Source of the DNA: Candidatus Nitrospira nitrificans
GTDB lineage: Bacteria; Nitrospirota; Nitrospiria; Nitrospirales; Nitrospiraceae
Reading direction: 5' to 3'
Length of the DNA stretch: 64,000 nucleotides
Assembly (NCBI RefSeq): GCF_001458775.1
Contig: NZ_CZPZ01000009.1
Location: 1 to 64,000 of the forward strand
The position numbers and the translations under genes were made by a program. Positions within the stretch are counted from its first letter, which is position 1, and each line of letters starts with the position of its first letter. This document shows, piece after piece, positions 1 to 8,284 of this stretch. The notes under the pieces are model-generated. The model had not been told where the DNA came from, searched no databases, and worked only from the letters and a program-made list of their open reading frames with translations.

Positions 1-756
1 AAGATCGGCTGGTTGGCGATGCTGGGGATCGGCGTGTTTTGGGTGCTGTACCAGCGGACGTTTGGGTACTCGCACGGCCTGGACTCCATGACGCCGGAGT
101 TCGACTCGGTATGGATGGGGCTGTGGCGGTTCAACATCCTGGCGAACGCCGTGTTCTTTGCCGTGTCGATCGGCTGGATCTGGGTGACGCGGGACCGGAA
201 CCTGACGAACCTGGACCCGAAACTGGAGTTGAAGCGGTACTTTTACTGGATGGGGTGGTTGGTGTGCTACATCTGGGGCGTGTACTACGCGGGCAGCTAC
301 ACGTTGGAGCAGGATGCGGCGTGGCACCAAGTGATCATCCGGGACACGAGCTTCACGGCGAGCCACATTGTGGCGTTCTACGGGACGTTCCCGTTGTACA
401 TCACGTGCGGTGTGTCGAGCTATCTGTATGCGCAGACGCGGTTGCCGCTGTACAGCCAAGCGACGTCGTTCCCGTTGGTGGCGGCGGTGGTGGGGCCGAT
501 GTTCATTCTGCCGAACGTGGGGTTGAACGAGTGGGGCCATGCGTTCTGGTTTGTGGATGAGCTGTTTGCGGCGCCGTTGCACTGGGGCTTCGTGACGTTG
601 GGCTGGTGCGGGTTGTTCGGGGCGGCGGGCGGGGTCGCGGCGCAGATCGTGAGCCGGATGTCGAATCTGGCGGACGTGATCTGGAACAACGCGCCGAAGA
701 CGATTCTGGATCCGTTCCCCAGTCAGGTGGGCCCAGGTTCTAAATCTGTCTACTAG
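1..756 (+). CDS. amoC: Ammonia monooxygenase subunit C, 5'-truncated by window edge
   Basis: AmoC is the membrane subunit of the copper ammonia monooxygenase that oxidises ammonia to hydroxylamine in nitrifiers. The frame is open from base 1, so the true start lies outside; about 251 residues are present, and AmoC is usually about 270. Several hydrophobic helices are visible. The conserved Asp-x3-His-x12-His copper site of the AmoC/PmoC family is intact: Asp codon at 313, His codons at 325 and 364. The motifs [13 protein letters not shown] and [13 protein letters not shown] are typical of bacterial AmoC. Together with Nitrospira-like neighbours this suggests a comammox organism. A strong terminator follows directly and no amoA follows, so this is a free-standing copy or the last gene of its transcript. 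Codons are strongly G-ending (gcg, gtg, ttg). Confidence 0.95.
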   Translation, partial: KIGWLAMLGIGVFWVLYQRTFGYSHGLDSMTPEFDSVWMGLWRFNILANAVFFAVSIGWIWVTRDRNLTNLDPKLELKRYFYWMGWLVCYIWGVYYAGSYTLEQDAAWHQVIIRDTSFTASHIVAFYGTFPLYITCGVSSYLYAQTRLPLYSQATSFPLVAAVVGPMFILPNVGLNEWGHAFWFVDELFAAPLHWGFVTLGWCGLFGAAGGVAAQIVSRMSNLADVIWNNAPKTILDPFPSQVGPGSKSVY

Positions 757-782
757 TCGATCGTACGAGTGGTGTGAGGATG

Positions 783-823
783 TGGCCCGGAACTCCAACA
801 GGGGTTCCGGGCCATATTTTTTC
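783..823 (+). terminator. Rho-independent terminator after amoC
   Basis: A 14-bp stem (783-796 with 801-814, one G-T pair, loop AACA) is followed by a T-rich tract, ATATTTTTTC. It starts 27 bases after the amoC stop codon, so transcription should end here. Confidence 0.93.
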
Positions 824-1062
824 TGCCTTATGGCTGTGACTTCCGTACAACCTACTCATCTGTAGGTCCCCTTGCACCGGAATTTCTTCCCGCCTAAAAT
901 GTCAATTCAACGTGTCCGCTGTTTGACAGTGATTTGCAGAAACGTCGCTTCCCCAAAATAGTTCATGTGAGTCTCGTGACGGTGGAGGCTATGCTGCGAG
1001 AGAGTTTGACTCTTGATCTGTTGTGAGGTGCGCTACTGAGAATGCTTAGAAAGGAGGATTCT

Positions 1063-1446
1063 ATGTTCGTTGAACGTACCTGTCCAACTTGCAACACTGA
1101 TAAGGCGCAACGCATCCGGGACATTCTTGAACAATCGCCATCTGCAAAAGCGTTAACCGGCTTTCCAACGTCGTATCTCCCGCCAAAGGTCCCCTGGGCC
1201 TATCTTCAGGGATTTCTGCTTGGGGTTCCCGTGTATGTTGGCATCTTACTGACCATCGGGTCCCCTCAAGGTTCAGAAGCAGAGATGGCCGTAACAGAGA
1301 TCGCCTCGTCTGCGGGCTTGTTGGGAGTATGGGTTGGGTATGGAAGGCTAAAAACAAAGACCTATACCGAGAAGCTGGCTGAATGGAAGGATACGATTGC
1401 GTCGAAGTTTCTGTGCCGGAAATGCAATCATGCGTTTGAAGGGTAG
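1063..1446 (+). CDS. Small membrane protein with split zinc-ribbon cysteines
   Basis: 127 residues, starting at ATG 1063, which has an ideal ribosome site AAGGAGG at 1051-1057; an upstream in-frame ATG at 1042 lacks one. The N-terminus has CPTC and the C-terminus has CRKC, with two hydrophobic stretches in between (around PWAYLQGFLLGVPVYVGIL and EIASSAGLLGVWVGY). Two CxxC knuckles on either side of a helical hairpin would put both on the same, probably cytoplasmic, face, where they could form one zinc site. That topology is inferred. No named family is recognised. The end overlaps the next gene by 17 bases, which suggests translational coupling. Confidence 0.75.
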   Translation: MFVERTCPTCNTDKAQRIRDILEQSPSAKALTGFPTSYLPPKVPWAYLQGFLLGVPVYVGILLTIGSPQGSEAEMAVTEIASSAGLLGVWVGYGRLKTKTYTEKLAEWKDTIASKFLCRKCNHAFEG

Positions 1447-1882
1447 GCTTATCACGGGAGTCGTAGTCGGTATCTGGTTTATTTGTGATGGAGTCAGCTT
1501 CTCATCTGTCGAGACGAGATGGGTACCGATCGAGGAGGCATATCAAACACCCAGCCTTCACACGGTGTATGTTGATCCTGACTCTATAAGTCGAGATGGA
1601 AATGTCGTTGTGTTACGGCAATTGACGGACTATCTGTGGATGCAAGGGAATGCTGGGTTTGGACGATTCGGACCGGGGCCTCATCGTTTTTTTTCGACTG
1701 TGACCCGCAAAGAATTCCATTGTGCAGACAAACGTGTGCGATTGCTTGCCTTCACTGAATTTTCACATCACATGGGAACTGGTCGACCGGCAGACGGCTA
1801 TGTGGACCAGAGTCAGTGGCTCCCTATCGAACCAACCAGCATTAATGAAGGTCTGTGGAAGATCGCCTGCAGCCAGCGCTAG
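1430..1882 (+). CDS. Surface-adhesin-E-like exported protein
   Basis: 150 residues if translation starts at ATG 1430, inside the end of the zinc-ribbon gene. An N-terminal signal-like segment (GRLITGVVVGIWFICDGVSFS) precedes a domain with the pattern of the surface-adhesin protein E family: an early W, YVDPDSI, a GNVVVLRQLTDY strand pair, EFHCADKRVRLL, and a closing LWKIAC. The two cysteines (in EFHC and KIAC) probably form the family's disulfide. Such short proteins are common in Nitrospira genomes. Their role in the envelope is not established, so the adhesin name is only a family label. Confidence 0.72.
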   Translation: MRLKGRLITGVVVGIWFICDGVSFSSVETRWVPIEEAYQTPSLHTVYVDPDSISRDGNVVVLRQLTDYLWMQGNAGFGRFGPGPHRFFSTVTRKEFHCADKRVRLLAFTEFSHHMGTGRPADGYVDQSQWLPIEPTSINEGLWKIACSQR

Positions 1883-2127
1883 CCGAGCGCCATATTTTTT
1901 TAGTTCGGTAAATTCAGGCAGGCCCGTCATGGCAAACCGAGATGGTAGCGGGTGTTTATTCGGGATGATACTGGTGTCTCCAATCGGAATGTAAACTTTT
2001 CAATGTTGCCGTTGGCCCGATTTGTGATCCCGTTTTCAGGAGAACTTCCGGCCCGCGCCGCGTAATGCCCTTGTAGAGCAGAGGTCTGGGCCGGAGATCC
2101 TTTAGCGTCTTGATCAGTGCGAGCCGT

Positions 2128-2442
2128 TTACCAGCGATCGCGCTTTCCACCGCCGCCACCACCGAATCCACCACCACCGCCGCCAGAACGCGGCTCCTGT
2201 GGTTTCGCTTCATTGACCGTTAAGGTGCGGCCACCCATCTCTGTGCCATTCAACGCTGTGATCGCGGCTTGCGCTTCAGCATCCGAGGACATCTCCACGA
2301 AGCCAAATCCACGCGACTGTCCCGTGAATTTATCCGAAATGATCTTTGCCGAGGCCACCGTGCCATGCGCCCCGAACGTTTCGGTCAATTGCTGCTCGGT
2401 CGCCGAATACGGCAACCCACCGACGTAAAGCTTTGAACCCAT
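2128..2442 (-). CDS. Single-RRM RNA-binding protein with Gly-rich tail
   Basis: 104 residues. ATG 2442 is preceded by AGGAGG eight bases upstream, so the longer reading to 2496 is rejected. One RNA-recognition motif fills residues 2-80: RNP2 LYVGGL and RNP1 SRGFGFVEM are both intact. A glycine-rich tail (SGGGGGGFGGGGGG) ends in KRDRW. This is the architecture of cyanobacterial and other bacterial Rbp-type RNA chaperones, often cold-induced. The gene stands alone with about 415 bases of non-coding DNA upstream, which could hold a long leader. Confidence 0.93.
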   Translation of the reverse strand: MGSKLYVGGLPYSATEQQLTETFGAHGTVASAKIISDKFTGQSRGFGFVEMSSDAEAQAAITALNGTEMGGRTLTVNEAKPQEPRSGGGGGGFGGGGGGKRDRW

Positions 2443-2857
2443 CTTGGGGTCCTCCTGTGATGATGACATTGTCCATGACGCGAGAGGATTTCGCAAAAAG
2501 GAAGACGCGACCTAAGGATGGTACGGCGTAATGGGACTGAGGCTAAACTTCCAATCACGGTCTCGGTAGGAACAACATCGGTAATAGGCCGTCTTGCGCG
2601 CGTTTCATGCGAGGCCTGACGCGATGAAACAGTCGTAGTCTATCAAGATGCCACAACAATAGAAAGTGTTCCTTACCCCATTGGGGGAATCACTAGCGGT
2701 CCGATTGATAAGGGCGAACATGCGGTCAAGAATCTCTAACTAAGGCCTCCGGTTGGCGGATTTCACTGTTGGGGACTGACCGCCGAAGCCAACCTACACT
2801 CTGAATGATACGACTCACCCGCATGCCCCAATAACCCTACTGCGCGGCTTAATTCAC
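2443..2857. other. Non-coding stretch upstream of the RRM gene
   Basis: No ORF with a credible start is seen. A small imperfect hairpin lies at about 2607-2630 (GTTTCAT ... ATGAAAC). The part nearest 2442 should contain the RRM promoter and leader on the minus strand. I could not identify a clear -35/-10 pair. Confidence 0.4.
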
Positions 2858-3400
2858 TTAATTCACATCGACCCGCCGCGCCTCATCCGGTGACATAAGC
2901 ATCGACTTCAGTTCCTCGACAGTCGGCAACGGTGTCGTGTCTTGCTTCGTCAATTCAATTGTCGAGAGTTTTGACAGGTAGAGCATCGCCACTTCTGGCG
3001 GGACCACAGCCAAATAGAAATGTACATACCCAGTCGGTCCCCCTGTATACTGAATGTAGATTGTCTGGCCCGCCTGTACGATGATGTCCAGCCAACGGTT
3101 ATCGATGTCCCCCAACCCCTGATACACTGTGAAGCGATGGCGACCCGGCAAAACCTCACGAGCAAAGGCTGTGTTTCCCCGTATCGCCCCAATGATTGTG
3201 TCATCCTGATAGACCGCAATGGTGTTTGGGTCCGCGAAGCGATTGGGCCAGAGAAAGACCACGGTGGCTGTCTCTGGGTGGTGCGGAATGACTACCGGCG
3301 ATGGAGAAATTCGATACTCACGCGGCATCAGTAATCGAGCCCCACAGCCCTCTAGGACTGCCATTGTGATCAGCACACCTCCGATTGTTTGCCACCTCAT
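2858..3400 (-). CDS. Putative lipoprotein, DUF2846-like
   Basis: 180 residues from the ATG at 3400 (MRWQTIGGVLITMAVLEGCGA); a longer start at 3427 would overlap the preceding gene by 23 bases. The N-terminus is a lipoprotein signal with a slightly atypical lipobox, LEGC. The middle (AVYQDDTIIGAIRGNTAF ... LPGRHRFTVY) resembles DUF2846-type beta-rich domains. A final helical part is charged. It lies 4 bases downstream of the next lipoprotein gene and is probably co-transcribed with it. Function unknown; likely an envelope protein. Confidence 0.7.
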   Translation of the reverse strand: MRWQTIGGVLITMAVLEGCGARLLMPREYRISPSPVVIPHHPETATVVFLWPNRFADPNTIAVYQDDTIIGAIRGNTAFAREVLPGRHRFTVYQGLGDIDNRWLDIIVQAGQTIYIQYTGGPTGYVHFYLAVVPPEVAMLYLSKLSTIELTKQDTTPLPTVEELKSMLMSPDEARRVDVN

Positions 3401-3404
3401 AGTG

Positions 3405-3914
3405 TCAATGTCCCATGGGCTGGTCATACGGCGTCAGTCCCGATTTCATGTAGACGATTTTCTCCGCTGCCTTCCGTCGGGCTTCCAGCACGAGGATCGA
3501 CTCCGGGCATACCGGACGCAGCGAGTCTTCCTGAATCGGCACCGCAAAGTAGGCATGCACTCGATCAGGCGAATGGTTATAGCCTGCCCCTGAGGTGCTA
3601 TCCACGGCCATTCCAATCAATCCACCAAAGAGAAGGTTGCCCCAGATCATCCCGCTCGCTGTCGGCACGACCGTCAATTGGTAGGGATGATACCGGTCTT
3701 TCGCGACTTCAACGACATAGGTTTTTCCTCGTGGTAGGGATGCGACCACCGGCGTGGCTCCATACGAGTCACCGTTGATCTTGACGCACAACGCCTCCGG
3801 CTGACTCGTCACGGTCAGGTCTTGATTCGGCCCGTTGGCGACGGTCGCGCATCCCGTCGCCATCCAGCCTGCTACTACGATTCCAATTGCCAAAACACAT
3901 CGTGGTCCGTTCAT
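3405..3914 (-). CDS. Putative lipoprotein with PEGA-like domain
   Basis: 169 residues, with a ribosome site AGGAGG five bases before the ATG. A signal peptide ends in the lipobox ATGC, giving an outer-membrane or periplasmic lipoprotein. The segment around SQPEALCVKINGDSYGATP looks like a PEGA-type carbohydrate-binding-like fold. The motif GNLLFGGLIGMAVDSTSGA is widespread in small bacterial lipoproteins with a short transmembrane-like turn. It is the first gene of a two-lipoprotein operon. Biochemical role unknown. Confidence 0.8.
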   Translation of the reverse strand: MNGPRCVLAIGIVVAGWMATGCATVANGPNQDLTVTSQPEALCVKINGDSYGATPVVASLPRGKTYVVEVAKDRYHPYQLTVVPTASGMIWGNLLFGGLIGMAVDSTSGAGYNHSPDRVHAYFAVPIQEDSLRPVCPESILVLEARRKAAEKIVYMKSGLTPYDQPMGH

Positions 3915-4255
3915 GCTGTCCTCCTGTGTTCCTGCTCGCAGTAGGATGCACTGGAACGGATTGCTTGGGTATTCCCCTATGGAGGGGCCGCTTTACTGGA
4001 TAGTACTGTGCAGAGCGGGTTTTGTGATTCAGGAAACTGATTGGGTCGTTCCCCTCTCTCTATGTACATCCCCACGGCGGGTCTTCCTTCATGCCTCAAG
4101 AGGACCTGGAGAGGACAGGGAGTATGGGGAGGCGACCGAAGAGAAGAGTCACTGCCACCAACAAGCTGGGGTCGATCGTTAGCAGTCACCTCTCAGTGAT
4201 CTGGTTTCACGCCTGGTACATGCAGCGGGCGACCTTTCCCTGTCCCAAAGATCCA

Positions 4256-4487
4256 GACCTACTGCGTCTCATCGTCCCTGCGCGGGTTTTCAAACCTGCC
4301 CAGACGAGACAGATTCTTCGGAAACTGTTGCCGAACCGGGTTCGAGTTGGCGCGAGATCAGAGACCGGGAGAAGGTCTATCGCTTCGAAGGAGAAGTGGC
4401 AGTGAATCGATTTTTCAACGGCTTAAGTCCACATTGAAAGGTCTGGTGTCCCCAACGGGTCCCGTCAGACAGGGGAGCAACTCCTGA
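4256..4487 (+). pseudogene. Remnant of large serine recombinase C-terminus
   Basis: Three frames must be joined to read the family pattern: PAQTRQILRKLLPNR (frame of 4256), then REIRDREKVYRFEGEVAV (from 4351), then GLVSPTGPVRQGSNS ending at TGA 4485-4487. Large serine recombinases of this kind usually show aRqiLrkll ... YrFeGe ... SPTG at their C-terminus. No catalytic N-terminal domain is found, so the gene is dead. It is the integrase relic of a decayed prophage or island whose terminase and HTH pieces follow. Its final codons include the same 16 bases as the tRNA-Glu 3' end at 18880. Confidence 0.7.
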
Positions 4488-4784
4488 CCGTCCGCTAAGC
4501 TTCATAATCGAGCTTCTGGTGGAGGCGGCATGAACCACCGGCTCGAACTTGCCCCTCGTCATAGCCACATCACTCGGAAGGTCCGCATAGCGAACCAGAG
4601 GACGCTCGATATCTCCGTCCACGACGATCTCTCCCCGGCCGAAATCTTCTTTCGAGTGAAAGGTCCTGACTGTACCCCAGAGCTCATCGGTCTTTACGAC
4701 GTGAGTGCCCGCCTGACGAGCGTGGCCTTGCAGTACGGTGCCATCATCCCCCGAAAAGCTCGGCGATCTCCTCACAGGCGCCAA
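4377..4784 (-). CDS. Doubtful ORF, unresolved
   Basis: A 135-codon open frame on the minus strand overlaps the recombinase relic at its 3' end. The central part (GTVRTFHSKEDFGRGEIVVD, DIERPLVRYADLPSD) reads like protein, but no family is recognised and no ribosome site is visible. It may be a remnant of another cargo gene, or chance. Low confidence. Confidence 0.2.
   Translation of the reverse strand: MAPVRRSPSFSGDDGTVLQGHARQAGTHVVKTDELWGTVRTFHSKEDFGRGEIVVDGDIERPLVRYADLPSDVAMTRGKFEPVVHAASTRSSIMKLSGRSGVAPLSDGTRWGHQTFQCGLKPLKNRFTATSPSKR
4444..4459 (+). repeat. 16-bp copy of the tRNA-Glu 3' end (candidate att core)
   Basis: TGGTGTCCCCAACGGG is identical to 18880-18895, the 3' end of the minus-strand tRNA-Glu gene including its encoded CCA. 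Both copies follow a serine recombinase C-terminal relic in the same orientation. This fits an attachment core carried at the 3' end of the recombinase gene. Confidence 0.6.
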
Positions 4785-4948
4785 ATTTGCCCCATGCGGG
4801 TCTGTGTCAGGGCATGATCGGCTGAAACACTGCTCCAGCTTGCCGGATCTGATTGGCCGGCATCTGTTGGTCGAGTACTGCAGCAGTGAGGAGCTGGCTC
4901 ATGTCACAAGAGCGATCGATGAGACTGTGCAGACGAAGGAACATCAGA

Positions 4949-5560
4949 ATGTTGACGGCTAAGCGGGAGCGGTTCTGCCCGGAAATGATCAAGCCGAAGG
5001 CCACACAGATTAAAGCGTATAAGGCCGCGTTCAACGTCAAAGAAAATGAGTCGAGCCGCTATGGATGTCGAATCTTCGAAATTGATGAAGAACCCTGAGA
5101 TTGCCCTAAGACTCAAAGAACTCATGACACCCGTGATCGCCGAAGTCCAACTCACCCGCGAGCAGTGGATCAAGGACGGGCTGAGCCGCGGACGCTCGAA
5201 AGCTGTTCGATAAGTTCGGGAATCCCATTCCGGTCGCTGAACTGGGAGACAACGAGATTAAGCTGCTCGAAAGGTTCAAGCACAAGACGGAATACTTGGG
5301 GGTGAAGAAAGCGGAAGGGGGGCGAACAAGCGGTTGAGAGTGGCTCGACCCAGCTTGAGGATGCCCAGATCCCGAAAGATCCGGAGACCGGTGAACCCTT
5401 CCCCGATCACCACACCCGCATGGCCGCAGCCGATCGCTTGATCGAGCTCTATGGGGAGTTAACAAAAACCAAGACGGACGTGAATCTTGGTGGATCTAGA
5501 CTTGAAGAGATCGTGTTAGCTTCTTTGGAATTGGAACGAGAAGAGAATGAGGCCCGATGA
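4949..5560 (+). pseudogene. Phage terminase small subunit, broken by about three frameshifts
   Basis: The pieces join in order. MLTAKRERFCPEMIKPKATQ (from 4949) is the classic terminase small-subunit N-terminus. SRAAMDVESSKLMKNPEIA follows in a second frame, shifted near 5041. FDKFGNPIPVAELGDNEIK (from about 5203) is in a third. EPFPDHHTRMAAADRLIEL through LELEREENEAR (ending 5560) returns to the first frame; this last shift lies at or near a run of six G (5317-5322). The small subunit recognises phage DNA for packaging. No large terminase, portal or capsid gene is nearby, so this is prophage debris. Confidence 0.75.
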
Positions 5561-5594
5561 GTCCTGACAACCCACGTGACATGGGCGCCCACCG

Positions 5595-5774
5595 ATGAAC
5601 CTCCTCGACACCAACCGAATCTGGTTTTGGCCGTCCGAGGTCGCCAAGATCGGCCACGTCTCGAAGCAGACAGTTTATCACTGGGTCCAAGAGGGCAAGA
5701 TCACCACGATCCTCAAGATGCGGCCCTTCAAGATCCGACGGGAAGAGGTCGAACAGATACTCAATCGGGGATAG
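5595..5774 (+). CDS. 59-residue winged-HTH (excisionase/AlpA-like) protein
   Basis: The ORF begins at ATG 5595 (a stop at 5577 rules out a longer form) and encodes MNLLDTNRIWFWPSEVAK followed by HVSKQTVYHWVQEGKI and IRREEVEQIL. This is the pattern of the MerR/AlpA/excisionase HTH_17 family: helix, wing, then an R..EVEQ helix. It is intact, unlike the terminase relic 35 bases upstream. It could be a surviving excisionase or small regulator of the lost phage. No good Shine-Dalgarno sequence is visible, so expression is uncertain. Confidence 0.6.
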   Translation: MNLLDTNRIWFWPSEVAKIGHVSKQTVYHWVQEGKITTILKMRPFKIRREEVEQILNRG

Positions 5775-5834
5775 AACCCTATAAACCTCCACCAAAAGGT
5801 TTGGAGATCAGCAAGACCTTTTTTCGGGTTGATT

Positions 5835-6068
5835 CTACTTCTTAGCAGCCTTACGTTTGCGCTTTGGTCTGAGGGGTTCTACCACTGACCTTGCAAGCTT
5901 CATGGGGTCAGATGGATTCTTGGAGGGCAGCTTCTTTTCCTTTGGCACGGGCTTCATGGTGGCCTTTCGTTTTGGCTGTAACATGGCCTCATCATGCCAC
6001 AGCTTTTGGCCTTTCGCCAACCTTTCAGGGTTCAAACTTACCAGTACCCCAGCATTCATCGGAGGCAA
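5835..6068 (-). CDS. Small lysine-rich hypothetical protein
   Basis: Up to 77 residues; a shorter start (MLQPKRKATMKPVPKEKKL) is possible. The C-terminus is very basic (PLRPKRKRKAAKK), suggesting nucleic-acid binding. No family is recognised and no strong ribosome site is seen. It lies at the edge of the prophage relic. Confidence 0.35.
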   Translation of the reverse strand: MPPMNAGVLVSLNPERLAKGQKLWHDEAMLQPKRKATMKPVPKEKKLPSKNPSDPMKLARSVVEPLRPKRKRKAAKK

Positions 6069-6114
6069 CAGAGGCAGCGTGAAAGGTCAGGTTTATCCTC
6101 TCAAAGGCTTCCTG

Positions 6115-6333
6115 CTAATAGTATCCAGGATGGCTACGGCTATAAGGATCGCGTTGCGAAGCCGGCGGAGGTTCGTCGTCCCGATGTTGTTGGCCCGGCT
6201 GCGGCGATCCCATATTGACGTTGTCGTAGCCAGGCGCCGGTCGTGGTCGACTCGAATATGAATCATCGGCGCAGCCGGCCACCATGGCACCTATCAGAAG
6301 GGCAAAGGGCAGAGCGCATAGAATACGAATCAT
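6115..6333 (-). CDS. Small Pro/Ser-rich lipoprotein
   Basis: 72 residues, start fixed by GAAGGAGG six bases before ATG 6333 (a longer frame to 6495 has no such site). The signal peptide MIRILCALPFALLIGAMVAG ends at a lipobox cysteine (VAGC). The mature part is short, polar and rich in Pro, Ser, Asp and Arg (PPPASQRDPYSRS), with no recognisable domain. Likely a surface or periplasmic lipoprotein of unknown role. Confidence 0.75.
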   Translation of the reverse strand: MIRILCALPFALLIGAMVAGCADDSYSSRPRPAPGYDNVNMGSPQPGQQHRDDEPPPASQRDPYSRSHPGYY

Positions 6334-6443
6334 ACGAAACCTCCTTCGTGAATCAGAATTATTCTGATGCATTTCGCATCCAATCAGTCTGCTGTACGTG
6401 CACGATACCGCTACCTGACAATCCTTCTCCAACCTGCGAAGAG

Positions 6444-6959
6444 TCAAGGGATCATTTGAATTCTGGATCGTTTTCCTGGCTTCCGCCACTCCCATGGCGG
6501 TATAGGCCGCGGATCAATCCATAGCCCTCGTTTGGCTTCTCGTGCCTCTGCCTCGAACCCTTCAAGAACCATGTCATCCGGGGCGTACGTTCGGTACCAC
6601 CAGCACCACCCGTCTTTGACCAGTTTCTGGTTCACATTCGTGGCGTCCGCGAGGACGATATCGGCCACCACCCGCTTATAACGATCCGTGTCGTGACGCT
6701 GAATCGTCACCGTTCGACCAAATAATACTAAGGCAGACAAAGCCCACTTCGCGACCGTCCAGAACGGCTGGCCTTTCTCGGGGCAATCGATGCCGTGGAG
6801 ACGAATCCTTTGGGCTTTCCGGTCATGCACGACTTCAATAGTGTCACCATCCAGGACAGAGATGACGGATACATTTAGCTCAGCAGCTAGGAGCTCGCGG
6901 TCTGAATGCAGCAGCCAGAGACACAGTATGAGTAGTCGGAATATAAGATAGGTTGGCAA
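6444..6959 (-). CDS. Exported staphylococcal-nuclease-like (SNase) protein
   Basis: 171 residues with an N-terminal hydrophobic signal (about 1-26), so probably periplasmic or secreted. The thermonuclease fold is clear: VLDGDTIEV, IRLHGIDCPEKGQPF, then TDRYKRVVADIVL, and an EAREAKRGLW motif near the end. The catalytic set of the family, Arg53, Glu61 and Arg96 in this numbering, is present. It cleaves DNA or RNA in a calcium-dependent way if active. The start codon is TTG at 6959 with no clear Shine-Dalgarno site; no in-frame ATG precedes the signal. Confidence 0.88.
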   Translation of the reverse strand: MPTYLIFRLLILCLWLLHSDRELLAAELNVSVISVLDGDTIEVVHDRKAQRIRLHGIDCPEKGQPFWTVAKWALSALVLFGRTVTIQRHDTDRYKRVVADIVLADATNVNQKLVKDGWCWWYRTYAPDDMVLEGFEAEAREAKRGLWIDPRPIPPWEWRKPGKRSRIQMIP

Positions 6960-7209
6960 GAGAGAGAAGAGGTGATCGCAAGACGACTCTTAGGAGTTGT
7001 CCCCGCCAGCACCAATCAGGCTTCGCTGTTTCTTCCCACGTGATCGAGACTTGCATGGACAAAGTATGGTCGGTGGCCTCCTCAGTGCCATATAGCAACC
7101 GTCATTGGCTCATGCGCCCCTGGAGTCTCAAGGCTTAGGGGGTTTTGTTTGATCGCTGGAGTGTCGACAGGTGGTACATTGGTTTGTCAGAACAGTTGAG
7201 TATTATCAA

Positions 7210-7662
7210 ATGGCGTTGATCCACATGCATATACTTTCTAGATTATTCATGGGGTGCATGATGATCATGACGCTGTTTTCCACGACGAGCTGCGCTCAAC
7301 CGCCCCCAATAGACAAAAAATACTATTCCTCGCGTCTTTATGACCTGCCGTATGAACGGGTGTTCAATGCCGTGCATGCTCGTGTGGCTGAGTACCCAAT
7401 GGGCATGGCGGAAGCTAATGAGACCGATGGGATCGTCAAGAGCCGCATCGGCAGCACGACGCCGGGCAGCAGCGCGACCGTAGGCTACCAAATTACCGTG
7501 GTTATATTGCAGGCAGGGAAACGAAGGCGAGTGACCCCAGACTGGCACATGAACGTCTCATCGGAACGCTCTCAGCCTCATCTGGTTCCAATCAGTATCG
7601 ACGAACGGCCTCGGCTCTATGTAGAATTCTTCGAGGAACTTGACAAGTATTTCAAGAACTAA
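7210..7662 (+). CDS. Putative lipoprotein, unknown function
   Basis: About 150 residues from ATG 7210; a GTG at 7171 would extend it. A hydrophobic leader (MGCMMIMTLFSTTSC) carries a lipobox ending at Cys. The mature part begins AQPPPIDKKYYSSRLYDLPY and has the look of small beta-alpha envelope lipoproteins in which a processed YDLPYERVFNAV helix precedes strands. The C-terminus LYVEFFEELDKYFKN is acidic and amphipathic. No firm family. Confidence 0.7.
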   Translation: MALIHMHILSRLFMGCMMIMTLFSTTSCAQPPPIDKKYYSSRLYDLPYERVFNAVHARVAEYPMGMAEANETDGIVKSRIGSTTPGSSATVGYQITVVILQAGKRRRVTPDWHMNVSSERSQPHLVPISIDERPRLYVEFFEELDKYFKN

Positions 7663-7886
7663 CCCAATTCATAGAACCCGTTACTACCTTGAAATGGACA
7701 CTCCTCACGTTGCCCATAATCGCGTTGCAGGTATGTGTCAAAACTCACAAGATAATCGCGCAATAAACTCTTCGCGGGTCTAGGCCGGCCGCCCGAACCG
7801 TCGCATCCCGACGGCATTCGTTCATCGGCGCGGGCACCTCATACGGGCTTCACGCCAGAGATCACGCCTGCTCCGCTGCAGGAACG

Positions 7887-8195
7887 TTACGAAAGAATTC
7901 TCTCTTCGACGGTAATGTCCCGGTACCTCGACACCCGAATGCGCTTGCCGGGATTCTGAAGGATCTTCTTGATCGCTTTCGCGTCTATGAATTGCCACAA
8001 CTCCTCACGAGACATCTGATCGGCGAAGAACTCCTCGTGCATACCCAGGAGCCATGACAGGTTGTGGTCGCCATTGTGAAAGGTAAAGGTGGGTCTGATC
8101 TTCTGATCGAACGTCACGTGTCTGAATTGCGTTTCAAGACATGCTTGTATGATCTGAAGTTTCATTGAATCAATTCCCCCTGTACGACTGGTCAT
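7887..8195 (-). CDS. Conserved-looking hypothetical protein
   Basis: 102 residues. The start at 8195 is preceded by AAGGAG six bases upstream, which decides against the longer frame to 8267. It contains KLQIIQACLETQFRHVTFDQ, HNGDHNLSWLLGMHEEFF and a basic end KRIRVSRYRDITVEER. No domain recognised and no membrane segment. It lies downstream of the receiver-domain gene on the same strand, so they may share a transcript. Confidence 0.6.
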   Translation of the reverse strand: MTSRTGGIDSMKLQIIQACLETQFRHVTFDQKIRPTFTFHNGDHNLSWLLGMHEEFFADQMSREELWQFIDAKAIKKILQNPGKRIRVSRYRDITVEERILS

Positions 8196-8284
8196 ACATA
8201 TCTCCTTCATGTCAATACGCCATCTGTGAGGCTGGCACGGGCAGAACCGGTTTGCGGCCTCCACCACCAGCGTTGAGGTCTCCG

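Noticed and set aside
923-928. TTGACA as a -35 box for the zinc-ribbon gene
   Set aside because: No -10-like hexamer occurs 16-18 bases downstream; a single hexamer match is not enough.
1397-1429. Longer start for the adhesin-E-like protein (MRRSFCAGNAI...)
   Set aside because: The signal-like helix begins after ATG 1430; the earlier codons translate the end of the upstream gene in another frame.
2768-2776. Third copy of the tRNA-Glu core in reverse orientation near the lipoprotein genes
   Set aside because: Only about 9 bases match (GTCCCCAAC); this is expected by chance in a few kilobases.
4530-4817. Plus-strand ORF opposite the doubtful 4377-4784 frame
   Set aside because: No ribosome site, no family and irregular composition; it overlaps a frame on the other strand that reads somewhat better.
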